From NCBI GenBank assembly GCA_027924585.1, contig BSBM01000712.1, positions 2,738,001 to 2,802,000 of the forward strand: a stretch of 64,000 nucleotides of DNA. Direction: 5' to 3'. This document shows positions 1 through 9,894 of this stretch, piece after piece; the stretch's first letter is position 1; each line of letters starts with the position of its first letter. A program made the position numbers and the translations under genes. This DNA is from Larix kaempferi (Eukaryota; Streptophyta; Pinopsida; Pinales; Pinaceae). The notes beneath the pieces are model-generated. The model did not search any database. It was not told the origin of the DNA and was given only the letters and a program-made list of their open reading frames with translations.

Positions 1-825
1 CACCGGGAAAGAAGTTGCGGCCACCGAAAAAGAATTCATGGCAGCCGAAAAAAAATTTAAAAGTTTTACGGTGGCGGGAAAGATTACAGCTGGCGGGAAG
101 AGTTGTTGCAGTGCTGTGACGTGATGTTGCAGCCGCTGGATTGAAGTCGCGGCTGCCGGGGATGATTTATAGCTGACGGGAGAAAAGATTTTAAGGTCGA
201 CGGAAAACAATAACGGCGAAATGTTGCAGCCGCTGATGTTGCAGCCATTGGATTGACGACCGACGGGGAAAAAAAAGGATACTACGGCTGCTGAAAATGA
301 GGTGGCAGTTGCTGGGAAATGAGATGGAAGTCGCGGGGAAATGAAGTGGCAGCTGCGGGAAACGGTTACGGCTACGGGGAAATGATGTGGCAATAGTTGG
401 TAAATGAGGTGGCAACCATTGGAAGATGAGGTGGCAGTTGCGGGGAAATGAGATGGCAGCCGCGGGGAAATGAAGTGGCAATAGCTGGTAAATGAGGTGG
501 CAGCCGCGGGGAATGGGGTTGCAGCTGCCAATGTTGCAGCCGCCGATGTTGCAGCCGCCGACGTTGTAGCCGCCGACGATGTTGCAGCCGCCGACGTTGC
601 AGCCGCCGACGTTGCAGCCGCCGATGTTGCAGCCGCTGATGTTGCAGCTGCCGGAAAAGATTGACGGTAAGTGGGAAAAAGGATTTTGCGGCTGCTAGGG
701 AAAAGGATAATGTGGTTGCCGGAAAAGGATATACAGCTGCCGGAAAATATGTTGCAGCTGCCGGAAAATATGTCGCAGCTGTCGGAAAATATGTTGCAGC
801 TGCCGGATTTTTTTTTTTTTTTTTT
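1..825. repeat. Imperfect GC-rich tandem repeats in the E1 3' region, ending in an 18-base poly-T
   Basis: Short degenerate units recur throughout, all built around GCAGCYGCYGG. The clearest blocks are a 15-bp unit (GTTGCAGCCGCCGAY) repeated about eight times at 526-655 and a 21-bp unit about three and a half times at 736-806, followed by 18 T at 808-825. Positions 290-520 hold looser units of 20-30 bp containing GAGGTGGCAG. Long frames across the region are low complexity and look non-coding. The array lies downstream of the E1 pol stop, where Tat/Athila elements are known to carry variable tandem repeats. Confidence 0.8.
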
Positions 826-1014
826 AAAGCAAGGACGGCACAGGGAGATTTTCGTCTAATGGGCCCAAACTGGTCGTTCTCCTGGCGCTTCCCTGAAATT
901 TTTTGAAAGACGACAACAAGCAAAGAGATCAAATGCAAAGAGAAAAAGAAAAAAAAACAACAGCTATACGCTACATCAAGAAATTATTTATGTACAGCAA
1001 ATACAATTTTCAGT

Positions 1015-3555
1015 TTAAGGTTTGGCAAAGGTAGAGAAAATTTCCTGTTCTGGTGCCAATTGATAGTCTGGATCGGCAGCAATTTGTGAAATGAATGCAT
1101 CTTTAGAAATGGGCTTACGATATAGTCGCAGTCTGTGGCCGTTAGCAAGTAATGGTATACGGTTTTCATCAATGGTCACCAAGCGAACAGTGCCGTTGTC
1201 AAATACCCTGTCGACCAAATATGGACCTAGCCATCTTGTGCGTAATTTTCCTTTAAAATCCTTCTTGAATCTGGAGTCGTATAATAGTGCCCAGTCTCCT
1301 TCACGGAATATTTTCTTTTTGATGAATCGGTCATGCCAGTTAGATCTCTGTTGCTGAAGCAACACAGTCTGGTCTACTGCAGCTGACCGTTTCTCATCCA
1401 ATTCATTTAATTGATTCAATCTTCTCTTCTGGGCTTCTGTTACATCCAGATTCATTTCAATGGATGTTTTTAGGGTCTTGATCTCAAATTCAATTGGAAA
1501 GATGGCACTCTTCCCATACACCAGATCATAGGGATAAAACCCCGTGGTGTTGCGCCAAGTTGTGCGATATGCCCACAGTGCTTCTGGAAGCCTGCCAGCC
1601 CAATCCCTTCGATGGCTTTTAACTGTTTTAGTAAGAATTGCTTCAATAACTTTATTAGTACTTTCCACCTGACCATTGGCCTGGGGATGATAAGGTGAAG
1701 CTATCCTGTGCTGCACATGATACTTCCGGAGCAAGGATTCAAATTGGTGTGAGATGAATTGCGGTCCCCCATCGGTAACTACTTCCCTTGGTACCCCAAA
1801 GCGGGTAAAAACTTCACTGTATAGAAAATCAATCACCGCCTGGTCATTAGCCTTAGCCAAAGCTACAGCTTCTACCCACTTGGTCATGTAATATGTACAC
1901 ACCAGAATGTAAACCTTCTGTCTGGAAGGAGGGTTGATAGGGCCAACAAAGTCTAATGCCCATCTATCAAATGGTTCTAGTACCACTTGGGGCTGTAAAG
2001 GCATCTGATCTGTCTTATTAGGTTGGCCCATCCTTTGGCAGCTGTCACAGGACTGAACATATCTTTTAGCATCTCTGAACAGTGTCGGCCAATAATAGCC
2101 CATCCGCAGCGCCTTATGCCCTGTTCTTTTGTCTGCAAAGTGTCCTCTGCAAGGTTCATCATGACAGGCCTTCAGTATATGAAAGATCTCATCTTCCCTT
2201 ACACATCTTCTAATCTCAAGATCAGGTCCTGTGTAAAAGCGATGGCCCTTGAGCCAACAATACCTGGCACTTTGCTGAATAATTTTTCTTTTCTCTCGTT
2301 TAGACATATGTGGCGGAAGCTTTCCTGCAACCAAATAATTAGCAACGTCTGCATACCAGGGTGAATGAGCTGAGAGTGCGAATAAATGTTCATCCGGGAA
2401 AGCATCCTCAACAGGTGAACTGTCATCACTGTTAGTAAATCGTGATAAAAAATCAGCAACAACATTTTCTTTTCCAGGTTTATCTATAATAGTAATATCA
2501 AATTCCTGTAATAATAAAAGCCACCTGGTTACTCTGGCATTAGTGACAGGTTTGTTCATTAAATACTTAATGGAAGAGTGGTCAGTGTGCACAAATGTAG
2601 GATACCCAGTAATGTAATGCCGAAACTTATTAATAGAATAAACAATAGCAAGGAATTCTTTTTCAGTAACAGTATAATTTAGTTCAGCAGGGGCTATGTT
2701 TTTACTAACATAATAAATAGCATAAGGTACTTGACCATCCTGCTGTCCTAGTACTGCTCCAATGGTAGTATCAGAAGCATCTGAAGAAATGTGAAAAGGT
2801 ATGGTCCAATTAGGTCCCCTTAGAATAGGGGCTGTGGACAGCTTCTCTTTAAGCTTATCAAATTCCGTTTGGCATGCTGTACTCCACACAAACTGTGCAT
2901 CCTTCATTAACAATGAAAACAAAGGAGAAGCAAGTTTGGAGAAGTTTTCTATAAATCTCCTGTAATATCCAGCATGTCCCAGAAAACTTCGCACCTCTTT
3001 CTGAGTTGAAGGAGTTGGTATATTTTTTATCACCTTAATTTTTGAAGGATCCACTTGAATACCATCGGTAGAGATGAAATGTCCTAATACCACCCCCTCA
3101 CTCATCATCATATGGCATTTTTCAGTGCTTAATGAGAGGCGAGCCTGTTCACAGCGAATTAAAACTTTCTTTAAATCTTCCAGTGCTTCCTCAAAATCCT
3201 TGCCATAGGGAGTAAAATCATCCATAAAGACTTCCATACTATCATTAACCAATTCAGAAAATATGCCAATCATAGCTCTTTGGAACGTTGCAGGTGCATT
3301 GCACAATCCAAAGGGAAGCACCCTGTAGGAAAACGTTCCCCAGGGGCAAGTGAAGGTGGTCTTATCCTGATCCTCCGGAGCAATCTGAATTTGATTGTAC
3401 CCACTGAACCCATCCAAGAAGGAGAAGAACTTCTTCCCTGATAGGGTATCAAGTACTTGGTCAATAAAGGGCAGAGGAAAATGATCCTTTTGTGTAGCTT
3501 TGTTCAGCTCCCTATAATCGACACAGACTCTCCATTTACCATTTTTCTTGGGCAC
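1015..3555 (-). CDS. E1 pol: reverse transcriptase, RNase H and integrase (broken from the upstream part by stops)
   Basis: This 846-residue open stretch is the catalytic C-terminal part of a Gypsy polyprotein that makes and integrates the cDNA. RT residues 1-210 include the FLDGFSGYNQ block and the active site FMDD at 110-113. RNase H residues 250-370 have Asp259 in SSDAS, Glu in TEKE near 300 and HTDH near 324. Integrase has the HHCC zinc site at about 465-506 and catalytic Asp535, Asp595 and Glu631. No chromodomain follows. The Met used here is internal: the natural frame continues upstream through TAG (3595-3597) and TGA (3604-3606) into the protease frame. Every catalytic residue I looked for is present. 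Confidence 0.9.
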   Translation of the reverse strand: MPKKNGKWRVCVDYRELNKATQKDHFPLPFIDQVLDTLSGKKFFSFLDGFSGYNQIQIAPEDQDKTTFTCPWGTFSYRVLPFGLCNAPATFQRAMIGIFSELVNDSMEVFMDDFTPYGKDFEEALEDLKKVLIRCEQARLSLSTEKCHMMMSEGVVLGHFISTDGIQVDPSKIKVIKNIPTPSTQKEVRSFLGHAGYYRRFIENFSKLASPLFSLLMKDAQFVWSTACQTEFDKLKEKLSTAPILRGPNWTIPFHISSDASDTTIGAVLGQQDGQVPYAIYYVSKNIAPAELNYTVTEKEFLAIVYSINKFRHYITGYPTFVHTDHSSIKYLMNKPVTNARVTRWLLLLQEFDITIIDKPGKENVVADFLSRFTNSDDSSPVEDAFPDEHLFALSAHSPWYADVANYLVAGKLPPHMSKREKRKIIQQSARYCWLKGHRFYTGPDLEIRRCVREDEIFHILKACHDEPCRGHFADKRTGHKALRMGYYWPTLFRDAKRYVQSCDSCQRMGQPNKTDQMPLQPQVVLEPFDRWALDFVGPINPPSRQKVYILVCTYYMTKWVEAVALAKANDQAVIDFLYSEVFTRFGVPREVVTDGGPQFISHQFESLLRKYHVQHRIASPYHPQANGQVESTNKVIEAILTKTVKSHRRDWAGRLPEALWAYRTTWRNTTGFYPYDLVYGKSAIFPIEFEIKTLKTSIEMNLDVTEAQKRRLNQLNELDEKRSAAVDQTVLLQQQRSNWHDRFIKKKIFREGDWALLYDSRFKKDFKGKLRTRWLGPYLVDRVFDNGTVRLVTIDENRIPLLANGHRLRLYRKPISKDAFISQIAADPDYQLAPEQEIFSTFAKP

Positions 3556-3603
3556 AATTACAAGTGGGGAAACCCACTCACTATCTGAAATAGGCTAGAT
3601 AAA

Positions 3604-4776
3604 TCATGCTTCCAAAAGTTTCTGGTTTTCCTCCTTCACTATATCCCTCAAATTGGGGTTCATGCGTCGTTGGGGTTGACATACAGGCCGGGAGTCGTTT
3701 TTAATATAAATATGATGAGTGCACAGACTGGAAGGAATACCCTTCATGTCTGTATACTCCCAGGCAAATGCCCCCTTACGTTCCTTCAAGAGATTGGTTA
3801 GGCGCATCTGTTCTTTTGAGGAGAGACCAGGGTTGATGTTCAAAGTTCTTCCAGGCTCTACCTCAATAGGAATGCTTCTCGAGTTTTTCAAAACTGGGAT
3901 TATGTTTGTGTCATTGACTAGCGCTTCCTCCGTAAGCTGTTCTTGTTCTTCCTTACCAAGGGTACTGTTCAGGAGTTGATAAACTTCTTTATCTACTGAA
4001 GCAGGTTCGCTAATGAAATTATTAATGGAATCGTCTTCTGTTTCATTTTTGAAGGTTAGTGCCTTCCCTATTGTTAATAATGGTTGAACATCCTCCTCCT
4101 CTTCCTGTTCTATCCAAAGGGAAGTTTCAGTTTCTAGACTCGGCCGTGTTGGAGGATACAGGGTGAGGTTTTTGGTTTCCATACCATCAGATATAGTCAT
4201 AGATCCCGATCGACAGCTGATGCAAGCATCAGCTGTATCCAACCAAGGCCTCCCCAAGATCAATGGGTGTCCCCCCAGCTGTGATTTTGGTTGTAATACC
4301 AGAAAGTCGGTAGGGTATTCCCATGAGTCTACTGAAATGACAAGGTCGTCCAAAATCCCTTCGGGTCTGATGGTGGATCTGTCTGCCAATTCTAAAATGG
4401 TAGGGGTCGGTCTAATATTGGTGAATCCGAGCTTCTTTACAGTCTCCATTGTTATAACATTGATCGCTGCTCCTAAATCTACTAGTACGTTGGGTATCTG
4501 CGTTTGTCCTATGTGTACAGTGATAGTAGGATTGCCAGGGTCATCATACTTGGTTATAGGGGTTTTTCCGGTCATTAAAGCAGATAAATTCCCTATGACA
4601 TGAACAGTGGGAGGATCTCTGGGCTTCCTTCCCGGTCTTTTAGTGCACAGGTCCCGAACAGTTCTAGCATAAATAGGTACATCTTGAAGAGCTTGCAAAA
4701 GGGGGATCTTAACATAAAGGTTCTTCAATTCTCCTAGGAGATTGAACTGAGGTTGCCCCCCTATTTTTGGCAGCAT
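3604..4776 (-). pseudogene. E1 aspartic protease and start of RT connection
   Basis: This 390-residue segment is in the same frame as the RT segment and ends at TGA 3604-3606, the upstream one of the two nonsense codons between them. The retropepsin motif is VDLGAAINVI with the partner ILGRPWLD about 80 residues later. The C-terminal part (ERKGAFAWEYTDMKGI) is the typical pre-RT region of Gypsy pol. The N-terminus (LPKIGGQPQFNLLGEL...) continues from upstream without a natural Met, so it is one part of a single gag-pol frame. Confidence 0.85.
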
Positions 4777-5562
4777 CAGTCTCTCAGGGTATGGTGGTTT
4801 CCTTACCAGCTGGGTAGGCTGCGTATTATCTGATTTATCGTTTAATGTTTCAGCCGTCCCATCTGAGGGATGCTCAGCACCTTCAGTGATAGGAACCGGA
4901 TCAAATGGATGCTGGGAACTCTATTCTTTGTCATGCACAGACGGTGGAATATTTTCTGAAATTACACGTTCTATTATCTTCCCAGACCGTAGGCGAATAT
5001 CATTACAAGGTACAGGGGAGAGAGAGTAGGCCGGCATATTGAGAGCCTCCAATTGATGGACTGTTTTATTATTTGGGTTAGGGTTAGGTTGGGTAGGCAA
5101 CTGAGGCCGTATTGGTATATTAGGAACAGGATTATTCTGCAGCTGCAGCTGCGACTGCTGAGGTGGGTATTGAGGATATTGATGAAATTGAGGATATGGA
5201 GGAGAATACGGTAACTATTGAGGTGGAGGTGGTTGAGGAAACTAGTTCCCAAGATGGAAGTTCCTCCATCCAGGAGACCATGACGTAGGTTGATGTGGTG
5301 GCTGTGTCCAAGGACTCCATGAGTTATAACCTTGCATCGCAGGTTGAGAAGAATTCCACTGAGCATAATTTGAAGGGAATTGTGTATTCACATTTTGCAT
5401 ATTAGTATTCCAATTATTCAAATTATTCAAAAATGGAAATGAATCGGGAGACATACCTTGATTTCGAGGCTGCCAGGGTTTCTTCTGTGCAATGAAGTAG
5501 GCTGATTCCACTTCTGGAGTTGATGCCTGCAGAACAACCTTCCTTGGGGAAGTGTGGGACAT
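4777..5562 (-). pseudogene. E1 gag C-terminal Pro/Gln/Asn-rich linker
   Basis: The frame is the same as the protease frame and links the zinc knuckles to protease. It is rich in Pro, Gln, Asn and Tyr (repeated PQYPP and QPPHQP-like strings at about 5130-5330). An LRSGK motif near 4975-4995, common before the protease in this Gypsy group, supports the reading. In-frame stops lie at 5242, near 5218 and near 4922. The upstream gag frame differs by one, so a frameshift must lie at about 5530-5565. Confidence 0.6.
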
Positions 5563-5741
5563 TCTTTCATATCATGGTTCAGCTCACACAGCTGACACAC
5601 TTGTATTTTGTCAAGAGGGCATTCTTTCAGTGGATGAGTCTTTCTACATCGGTGACAGAACACACCTAGTGTGAGATCCTCCACTGCCTGTCTTTGCTTG
5701 GCCTTCAAGACATCAATCTCTGAAGAGATAGAGCTCATCAT
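5427..5741 (-). pseudogene. E1 gag zinc-knuckle region
   Basis: Two consecutive zinc knuckles of the form C-x2-C-x3-H-x4-C are visible (CHRCRKTHPLKEC and CQLCELNHDMKEC). These bind nucleic acid in Gag nucleocapsid. The segment is in the same frame as the gag body upstream and is separated from it only by TAG at 5808-5810. After the second knuckle the frame runs into unrelated sequence, and the real continuation sits in the neighbouring frame, which locates the frameshift. Confidence 0.8.
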
Positions 5742-5807
5742 TTCTGTTTTAAAATTTTCAAGAAGATTGCCTATCTCCGCACGTGTAGCTCCCCCATTGG
5801 ATGACTT

Positions 5808-6959
5808 CTAAGTTCTGTCGAAGACATCACGTTCCAGCTTATCTCGTTTGTTCTGCTTGTTATGCCTAGAAGATCCCCTGGAGTATCTCTTACATAATTC
5901 CACAATTGTATCAAAAGGTTCTTTAGAGATATCTCCCTTTCCTAGCAAATTTAACATGTCTAAACAATCGTCCCTGATCCCTCGAAGCAGGATTATCTTG
6001 AGCACATCTAGTCCCATGTTCGTCTGCCCAGCTCTCTGCACATTGTACAACAGCCTCTCTACAAAATCCTCCAAACTTTCATCCTCCTTCTGTACCATCT
6101 TGAATAACTCCTCTCTTTTGTCCCTGGTGTTGCAATATTCTTGATATTTTTCCAGGAACACTTGCTTCATCTTATTCCAATTAGCAACAGTTCCTCCCCC
6201 AAGGCTCATGAACCATCGTAATGCATTGTCCTTTAGGGTGGCAGGAAAAAGCTTCAGCTTTTGGGCATCTGTGACATAATCATAGCTGCGACAGAGGATA
6301 TCGAATTCAAAAAGGAATTCGTCTGGATCTTCTGCCGCCCTGCCATGGAAGCGAGGCAACACCGACGGTGAGATGTTTTTCATAGGAGCTGTCCCTTCTA
6401 GCTGCTGTATTGGGAATTGCAATGTAGCCATAGTTTCTTCTGGCAGGGAATCATTTTCATGATGGTATTGTACCACTTCTTCTTCCTCTTCGTTCTCATG
6501 TCTGTTATTCATCTTTTCTTCTGTATTCTCTTCTTCGTTCGTTCCTGCGTTCCTTACCTCAGTTGTAACAGATGCGTATTCTTCAGTTGTACCAGCTGCG
6601 TATTCTTCAGATGTAGCAGCTACATATTCTTCAGTTGTAACAGTTGCATACTCTTCAATTGTAACAGCTGAATCAACCGTTCCTTCTTTAGCAGGGGTAT
6701 ATGCAGGAATCACGGCTGCTCCTGTATCTTCCACTGTGGATCTTGATGCTGGTGCTCCAGGATCAGCAGGGCCTCTTTTGATAGGAGTCTCCCGTTGACG
6801 AGCTCTGACAGCTGAATCAATTCTGTCAACAAGGTCGTCGATGAATGTTCTTCTACCCAACGGTGGACCTCGACCACGACCCGAACCACCTGCACTGTTA
6901 GTAATTTGTGGGGTTTTGGGGGTTGGGAGGTGATCGCGTTTTACCCTCCTCGTATTCAT
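5808..6959 (-). CDS. E1 gag (capsid region)
   Basis: This 383-residue segment starts about 90 bp after the PBS, as expected for gag. Residues 1-130 are disordered and contain degenerate repeats around TTEEYA. Residues about 190-330 fit the retrotransposon Gag domain: SVLPRFHGRAAEDPDEFLFEF, then ALRWFMSLGGGTVANWNKMKQVF and a C-terminal LLYNVQRAGQ...LLRGIRDDCL. It ends at TAG 5808-5810 before the zinc knuckles, which is probably a nonsense mutation because the same frame continues into them. Confidence 0.85.
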   Translation of the reverse strand: MNTRRVKRDHLPTPKTPQITNSAGGSGRGRGPPLGRRTFIDDLVDRIDSAVRARQRETPIKRGPADPGAPASRSTVEDTGAAVIPAYTPAKEGTVDSAVTIEEYATVTTEEYVAATSEEYAAGTTEEYASVTTEVRNAGTNEEENTEEKMNNRHENEEEEEVVQYHHENDSLPEETMATLQFPIQQLEGTAPMKNISPSVLPRFHGRAAEDPDEFLFEFDILCRSYDYVTDAQKLKLFPATLKDNALRWFMSLGGGTVANWNKMKQVFLEKYQEYCNTRDKREELFKMVQKEDESLEDFVERLLYNVQRAGQTNMGLDVLKIILLRGIRDDCLDMLNLLGKGDISKEPFDTIVELCKRYSRGSSRHNKQNKRDKLERDVFDRT

Positions 6960-7048
6960 GCGAAGCAGATCATTTCAAAAACAAACAAAAAGACTGTCTA
7001 AAAGCGATTATCAGATGCAACTAATGACTAGTGTTTAATTTTTATCCT

Positions 7049-7066
7049 TCCCCGGCAACGGCGCCA
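7049..7066 (-). promoter_or_regulatory. E1 primer-binding site, tRNA-Asp
   Basis: On the minus strand the 18 bases TGGCGCCGTTGCCGGGGA are the exact complement of the 3' end, CCA included, of plant tRNA-Asp as I know it. The site lies three bases inside the 5' LTR end, the standard position for priming minus-strand cDNA. The match covers only the acceptor/T-arm end, so this is a PBS and not a tRNA gene. Confidence 0.9.
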
Positions 7067-7069
7067 AAA

Positions 7070-8491
7070 TGTCAAGCACTCTATATGCAGATAAATTACT
7101 ACCAAACACACAGAGCATATGAAATTTATTGTCAACCTGAGAAAGTCTTTTTATTTCAAAGGATAAGTGCACAATATATGCTTAAACACAAAACCATTAG
7201 AAGTGAAGATTTTTATCTTCTATCATCCATGTTCATCCCAAGAATCTATGCAATCCCAATTGCCTTCTAACTGCTATACTACAATTCTTTTCTATTATGC
7301 ATCAATAAGAAATGGTATCAGATCTAATCAACAATTGCAAAAAGGAAATCTCATTCGCATTCTAAAACAATCACTTGTCTGATCTAATCAATCTGGGAAT
7401 CATAAAGCATAAACTGAACATTACTCTAGAATTTCAAATGAAAATGATTGAAGCAACTGTTCTAAGAAATTGAATTGCAGAATGGAAATCAATCAACACA
7501 TAAAAGGAAAGCTAAATTGTAAGAGCTCCTGGGACCACGTCTCAGCTGTAGGATGAACACGGCAGTGTGAACAGAAATTGAAATGCATAAAGCAACCCTG
7601 ACTCAGTCGACTGTTATTCTACACCATTCACCAATCTCACAGAAATGCAATCTTTTACTGAGAAACCCATACAATAAATATTGCTGCTGCGTACAAAGGA
7701 AAGAACAAAGCATCACACAACAAGAAAGATAAAATCCTATTTTAACTCAGCAATCTCTGTGGAAGACGAGCCCAGTCTTCACACAGAGACGCTGGTTGAA
7801 CAACACACTCTTTAGCTCAGAAGTAACCCCTTATATTAACAGAAGAATGAGTACACAGTTTTTCTCGGCTGCTAATACAAAATGAATTAATTGTTTGCTG
7901 TTCAACCCCTGAGTCGAGGCAACTCACCCTATTTATACATACAAATCGTAACATCTAATCCCATAATTGGGCAGCCATGAAGATCTCTGATCTTCAGGCG
8001 CCCTAAATAAACTAGCTGTTACAATGCGTGGCAGAACAGAAATATCCAAATATGAGAGAATTATTAATTGACCCAAGAGTGGCGGTCCTTCCAGCTCACA
8101 GCTAGACTCGAGCAGCAACATACTTAAGATAGAAAATTCTGTTACAGCTGCCCTGTCACGACTGTGCCTTGATTGATGATTCGAACCCCAAGGAACCTTC
8201 TACAAGGAACGAACATCCCTTTCTTTATGACTTGTTCAGCCCGGATCTTCCTGCAATCCATTTGTCTCAACTACCTTCATAAATCGCAACATGTTAGCAC
8301 AATTTGAGAGATGCACAGCTTTAATTATCACAATCATAAGCATTAATAAAATAAAACAATGATCAGCCATACCTTGGTAATTTGGGGGATAAGGTAAGGA
8401 CAATAGGTTTGATTGCCATGATAAATAGTGTAGGACAGGGATAGGAAAGATGAATAATGATGACTAAAAAGGGCCAATTCTGGGCTCAACA
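7070..8491 (-). repeat. E1 5' LTR
   Basis: Read on the minus strand, the segment starts TGTTGAGCCC at 8491 and ends GTGCTTGACA at 7070, giving TG...CA termini, and it abuts the tRNA-Asp PBS. Length is about 1422 bp. A TATA box (TATAAATA on the minus strand) lies at 7930-7937, which would put the transcript start near 7900. The partner LTR is not in the window, so the outer boundary rests on the TG terminus alone. No coding sequence is seen inside. Confidence 0.75.
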
Positions 8492-8825
8492 CTTATCATT
8501 GGCCAGTTTACTCACTAGTGATGATTCCTCATCTTTCGATGAAGAATTGGACCCTCCACAACCATTTTCGGCTATCTAAACAACACTAGGGGATATCCTT
8601 TCACATGTTGGATACTCACCAATTCCTAATGAGTATGATGCCACCTCGATACCACCCTAAGTTCCAACATTTAAAGGTCCCCTCCACGAGAAGGGAGAAA
8701 CCATATTTTTCCCTTTTCTCATTTACACAATGTAGCATTTTATATTTTAGTGTTTTCGATCCATTTGATTGAGAATAAGACCATATTTTGTTTATGCATA
8801 TGTCCTCATGAGAAGATTCCAATAT
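8492..8825. other. Unassigned sequence next to the E1 LTR
   Basis: No coding pattern, RNA gene or repeat is recognised. It is probably old transposon-derived DNA related to the RNase H fragment that follows. Confidence 0.3.
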
Positions 8826-9243
8826 CAGCTTCGTAGATAGTGCAGTCTGTGGTTAAAGAATCCCGCATAAGCTACTTGGGTTATTTATACCCCCTCCCAA
8901 ATTCTCTACCACACCGGAAGAGTTTGTTTGAGGGAACTTACCAACAACCAAGCACAACATGATGTTGTCAATTGTCTCTTAAGAGACACCATCCACCTTG
9001 CCATACACCATATGCATGTCTACCTAGATTCCAAACTAGTTGTCTCTCAACTCAATAATGTCTTCAGAGTCCTTAAATTGCTCCTCTTTTAATAAATTTT
9101 TACGAGTGCGCCTCCTTGTGTGATAGTTTGAAACCATCTCCTTCATGCATGTCCCTAGGAACACCAATGCATTCGCTGACCACATCGCAAACCAGGTGTT
9201 GGACTGGCATCTGATACACCAACCATCTGTCTAACCCCTGCAT
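8826..9243 (+). pseudogene. RNase H-like fragment (aRNH/LINE-type), frameshifted
   Basis: Conceptual translation of the plus strand shows the end of an RNase H fold: WVIYTPS, TNNQAQHDVV, HVYLDSKLVVSQLNN, then after a frameshift near 9093 FLRVRLL, FMHVPRNTN, FADHIANQVLDWHL and a stop at about 9243. TNNQA and LDSKLV match the central motifs of plant-type RNase H domains in Tat elements and plant LINEs (family knowledge). The Glu normally found after TNNQAE is lost (QH instead of EY). The rest of the parent element is not recognisable. Confidence 0.6.
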
Positions 9244-9413
9244 ACACAAACAAAGCATTTATATATGTGTGTTGCTCATCATACAAATCATGTGCAAGTT
9301 CCTACAATTACACATATAGCATATCAAAACATCCATGTAAACATGATCATCGCATACACCACCATCAATACATCACATACATACATGAGACCATACATGT
9401 GCCAAAAAAATGG

Positions 9414-9454
9414 CATATATATATATCTATATATCCATATATATATATATATAT
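9414..9454. repeat. (AT)n microsatellite
   Basis: About 40 bp of alternating AT, interrupted by two single C bases. It sits in a gene-free stretch (9244-9894) where I recognise nothing else except the decayed 3' end of the neighbouring minus-strand pseudogene. Confidence 0.9.
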
Positions 9455-9894
9455 CGTCAAAAAATAATGTGTCATGTACAAAATGTGGCCTCATGGGCCA
9501 TATACAAAAAGAATAGGATTCCTTACGGTGGATACATAAAAAATCGGCCTCCCATAGGCTCCATCTATACAAAAATAGAAAATTGGGCCTGCAACCCTAT
9601 ACAAAAGTGCCTAGCACTTAGAATGCTCCACTAAAAGCAGGATCACAGGGCCCCATGATAGCTAACGACCGTATGGATTCACCCCTCACTCCTCCTGTAG
9701 CACCTGGATTTGGTCCCTGCATTGGTTGTGGTCATGTTGGTGGCCTCCTACTCGCAAGAGGACCTTGTCCTCCCTGTACTCCCCATGCTTTATGGAATGC
9801 CACTTCTAACCATCGCATTAATGGCCACCATCCAACACCACATGCTGCATGAATATAGATAGTATGTGCTAGCTCCTCATCATCCAAATAATCA

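Larger units (their letters stand above)
1..8491 (-). mobile_element. E1: Athila-like Ty3/Gypsy LTR retrotransposon (3' LTR outside window)
   Basis: On the minus strand the order is 5' LTR, tRNA-Asp PBS, gag, two zinc knuckles, protease, RT, RNase H, integrase, then a repeat-rich 3' region running off the left edge. The domain order RT-RH-INT makes it Ty3/Gypsy. The tRNA-Asp PBS, the FMDD form of the RT active site and the absence of a second RNase H or a chromodomain suggest the Athila group (inference). Gag-pol is broken by stops at 5808, 5242, about 4922, 3604 and 3595 and by a frameshift near 5530-5565, so the copy is dead. The base next to the LTR (CTTAT, 8492-8496) would be one copy of the target duplication, but its partner is not in view. 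Confidence 0.85.

Noticed and set aside
372-938. 188-codon minus-strand frame in the repeat region
   Set aside because: Made of short repeats (RLQHRRLQRRR-like) caused by the tandem units; no protein pattern.
7049-7066. Possible tRNA-Asp gene
   Set aside because: Only 18 bases of the 3' end match, directly inside an LTR end; no cloverleaf. It is a primer-binding site.
9265-9634. Overlapping short frames around the AT microsatellite
   Set aside because: Driven by dinucleotide repeats; no conserved motif.
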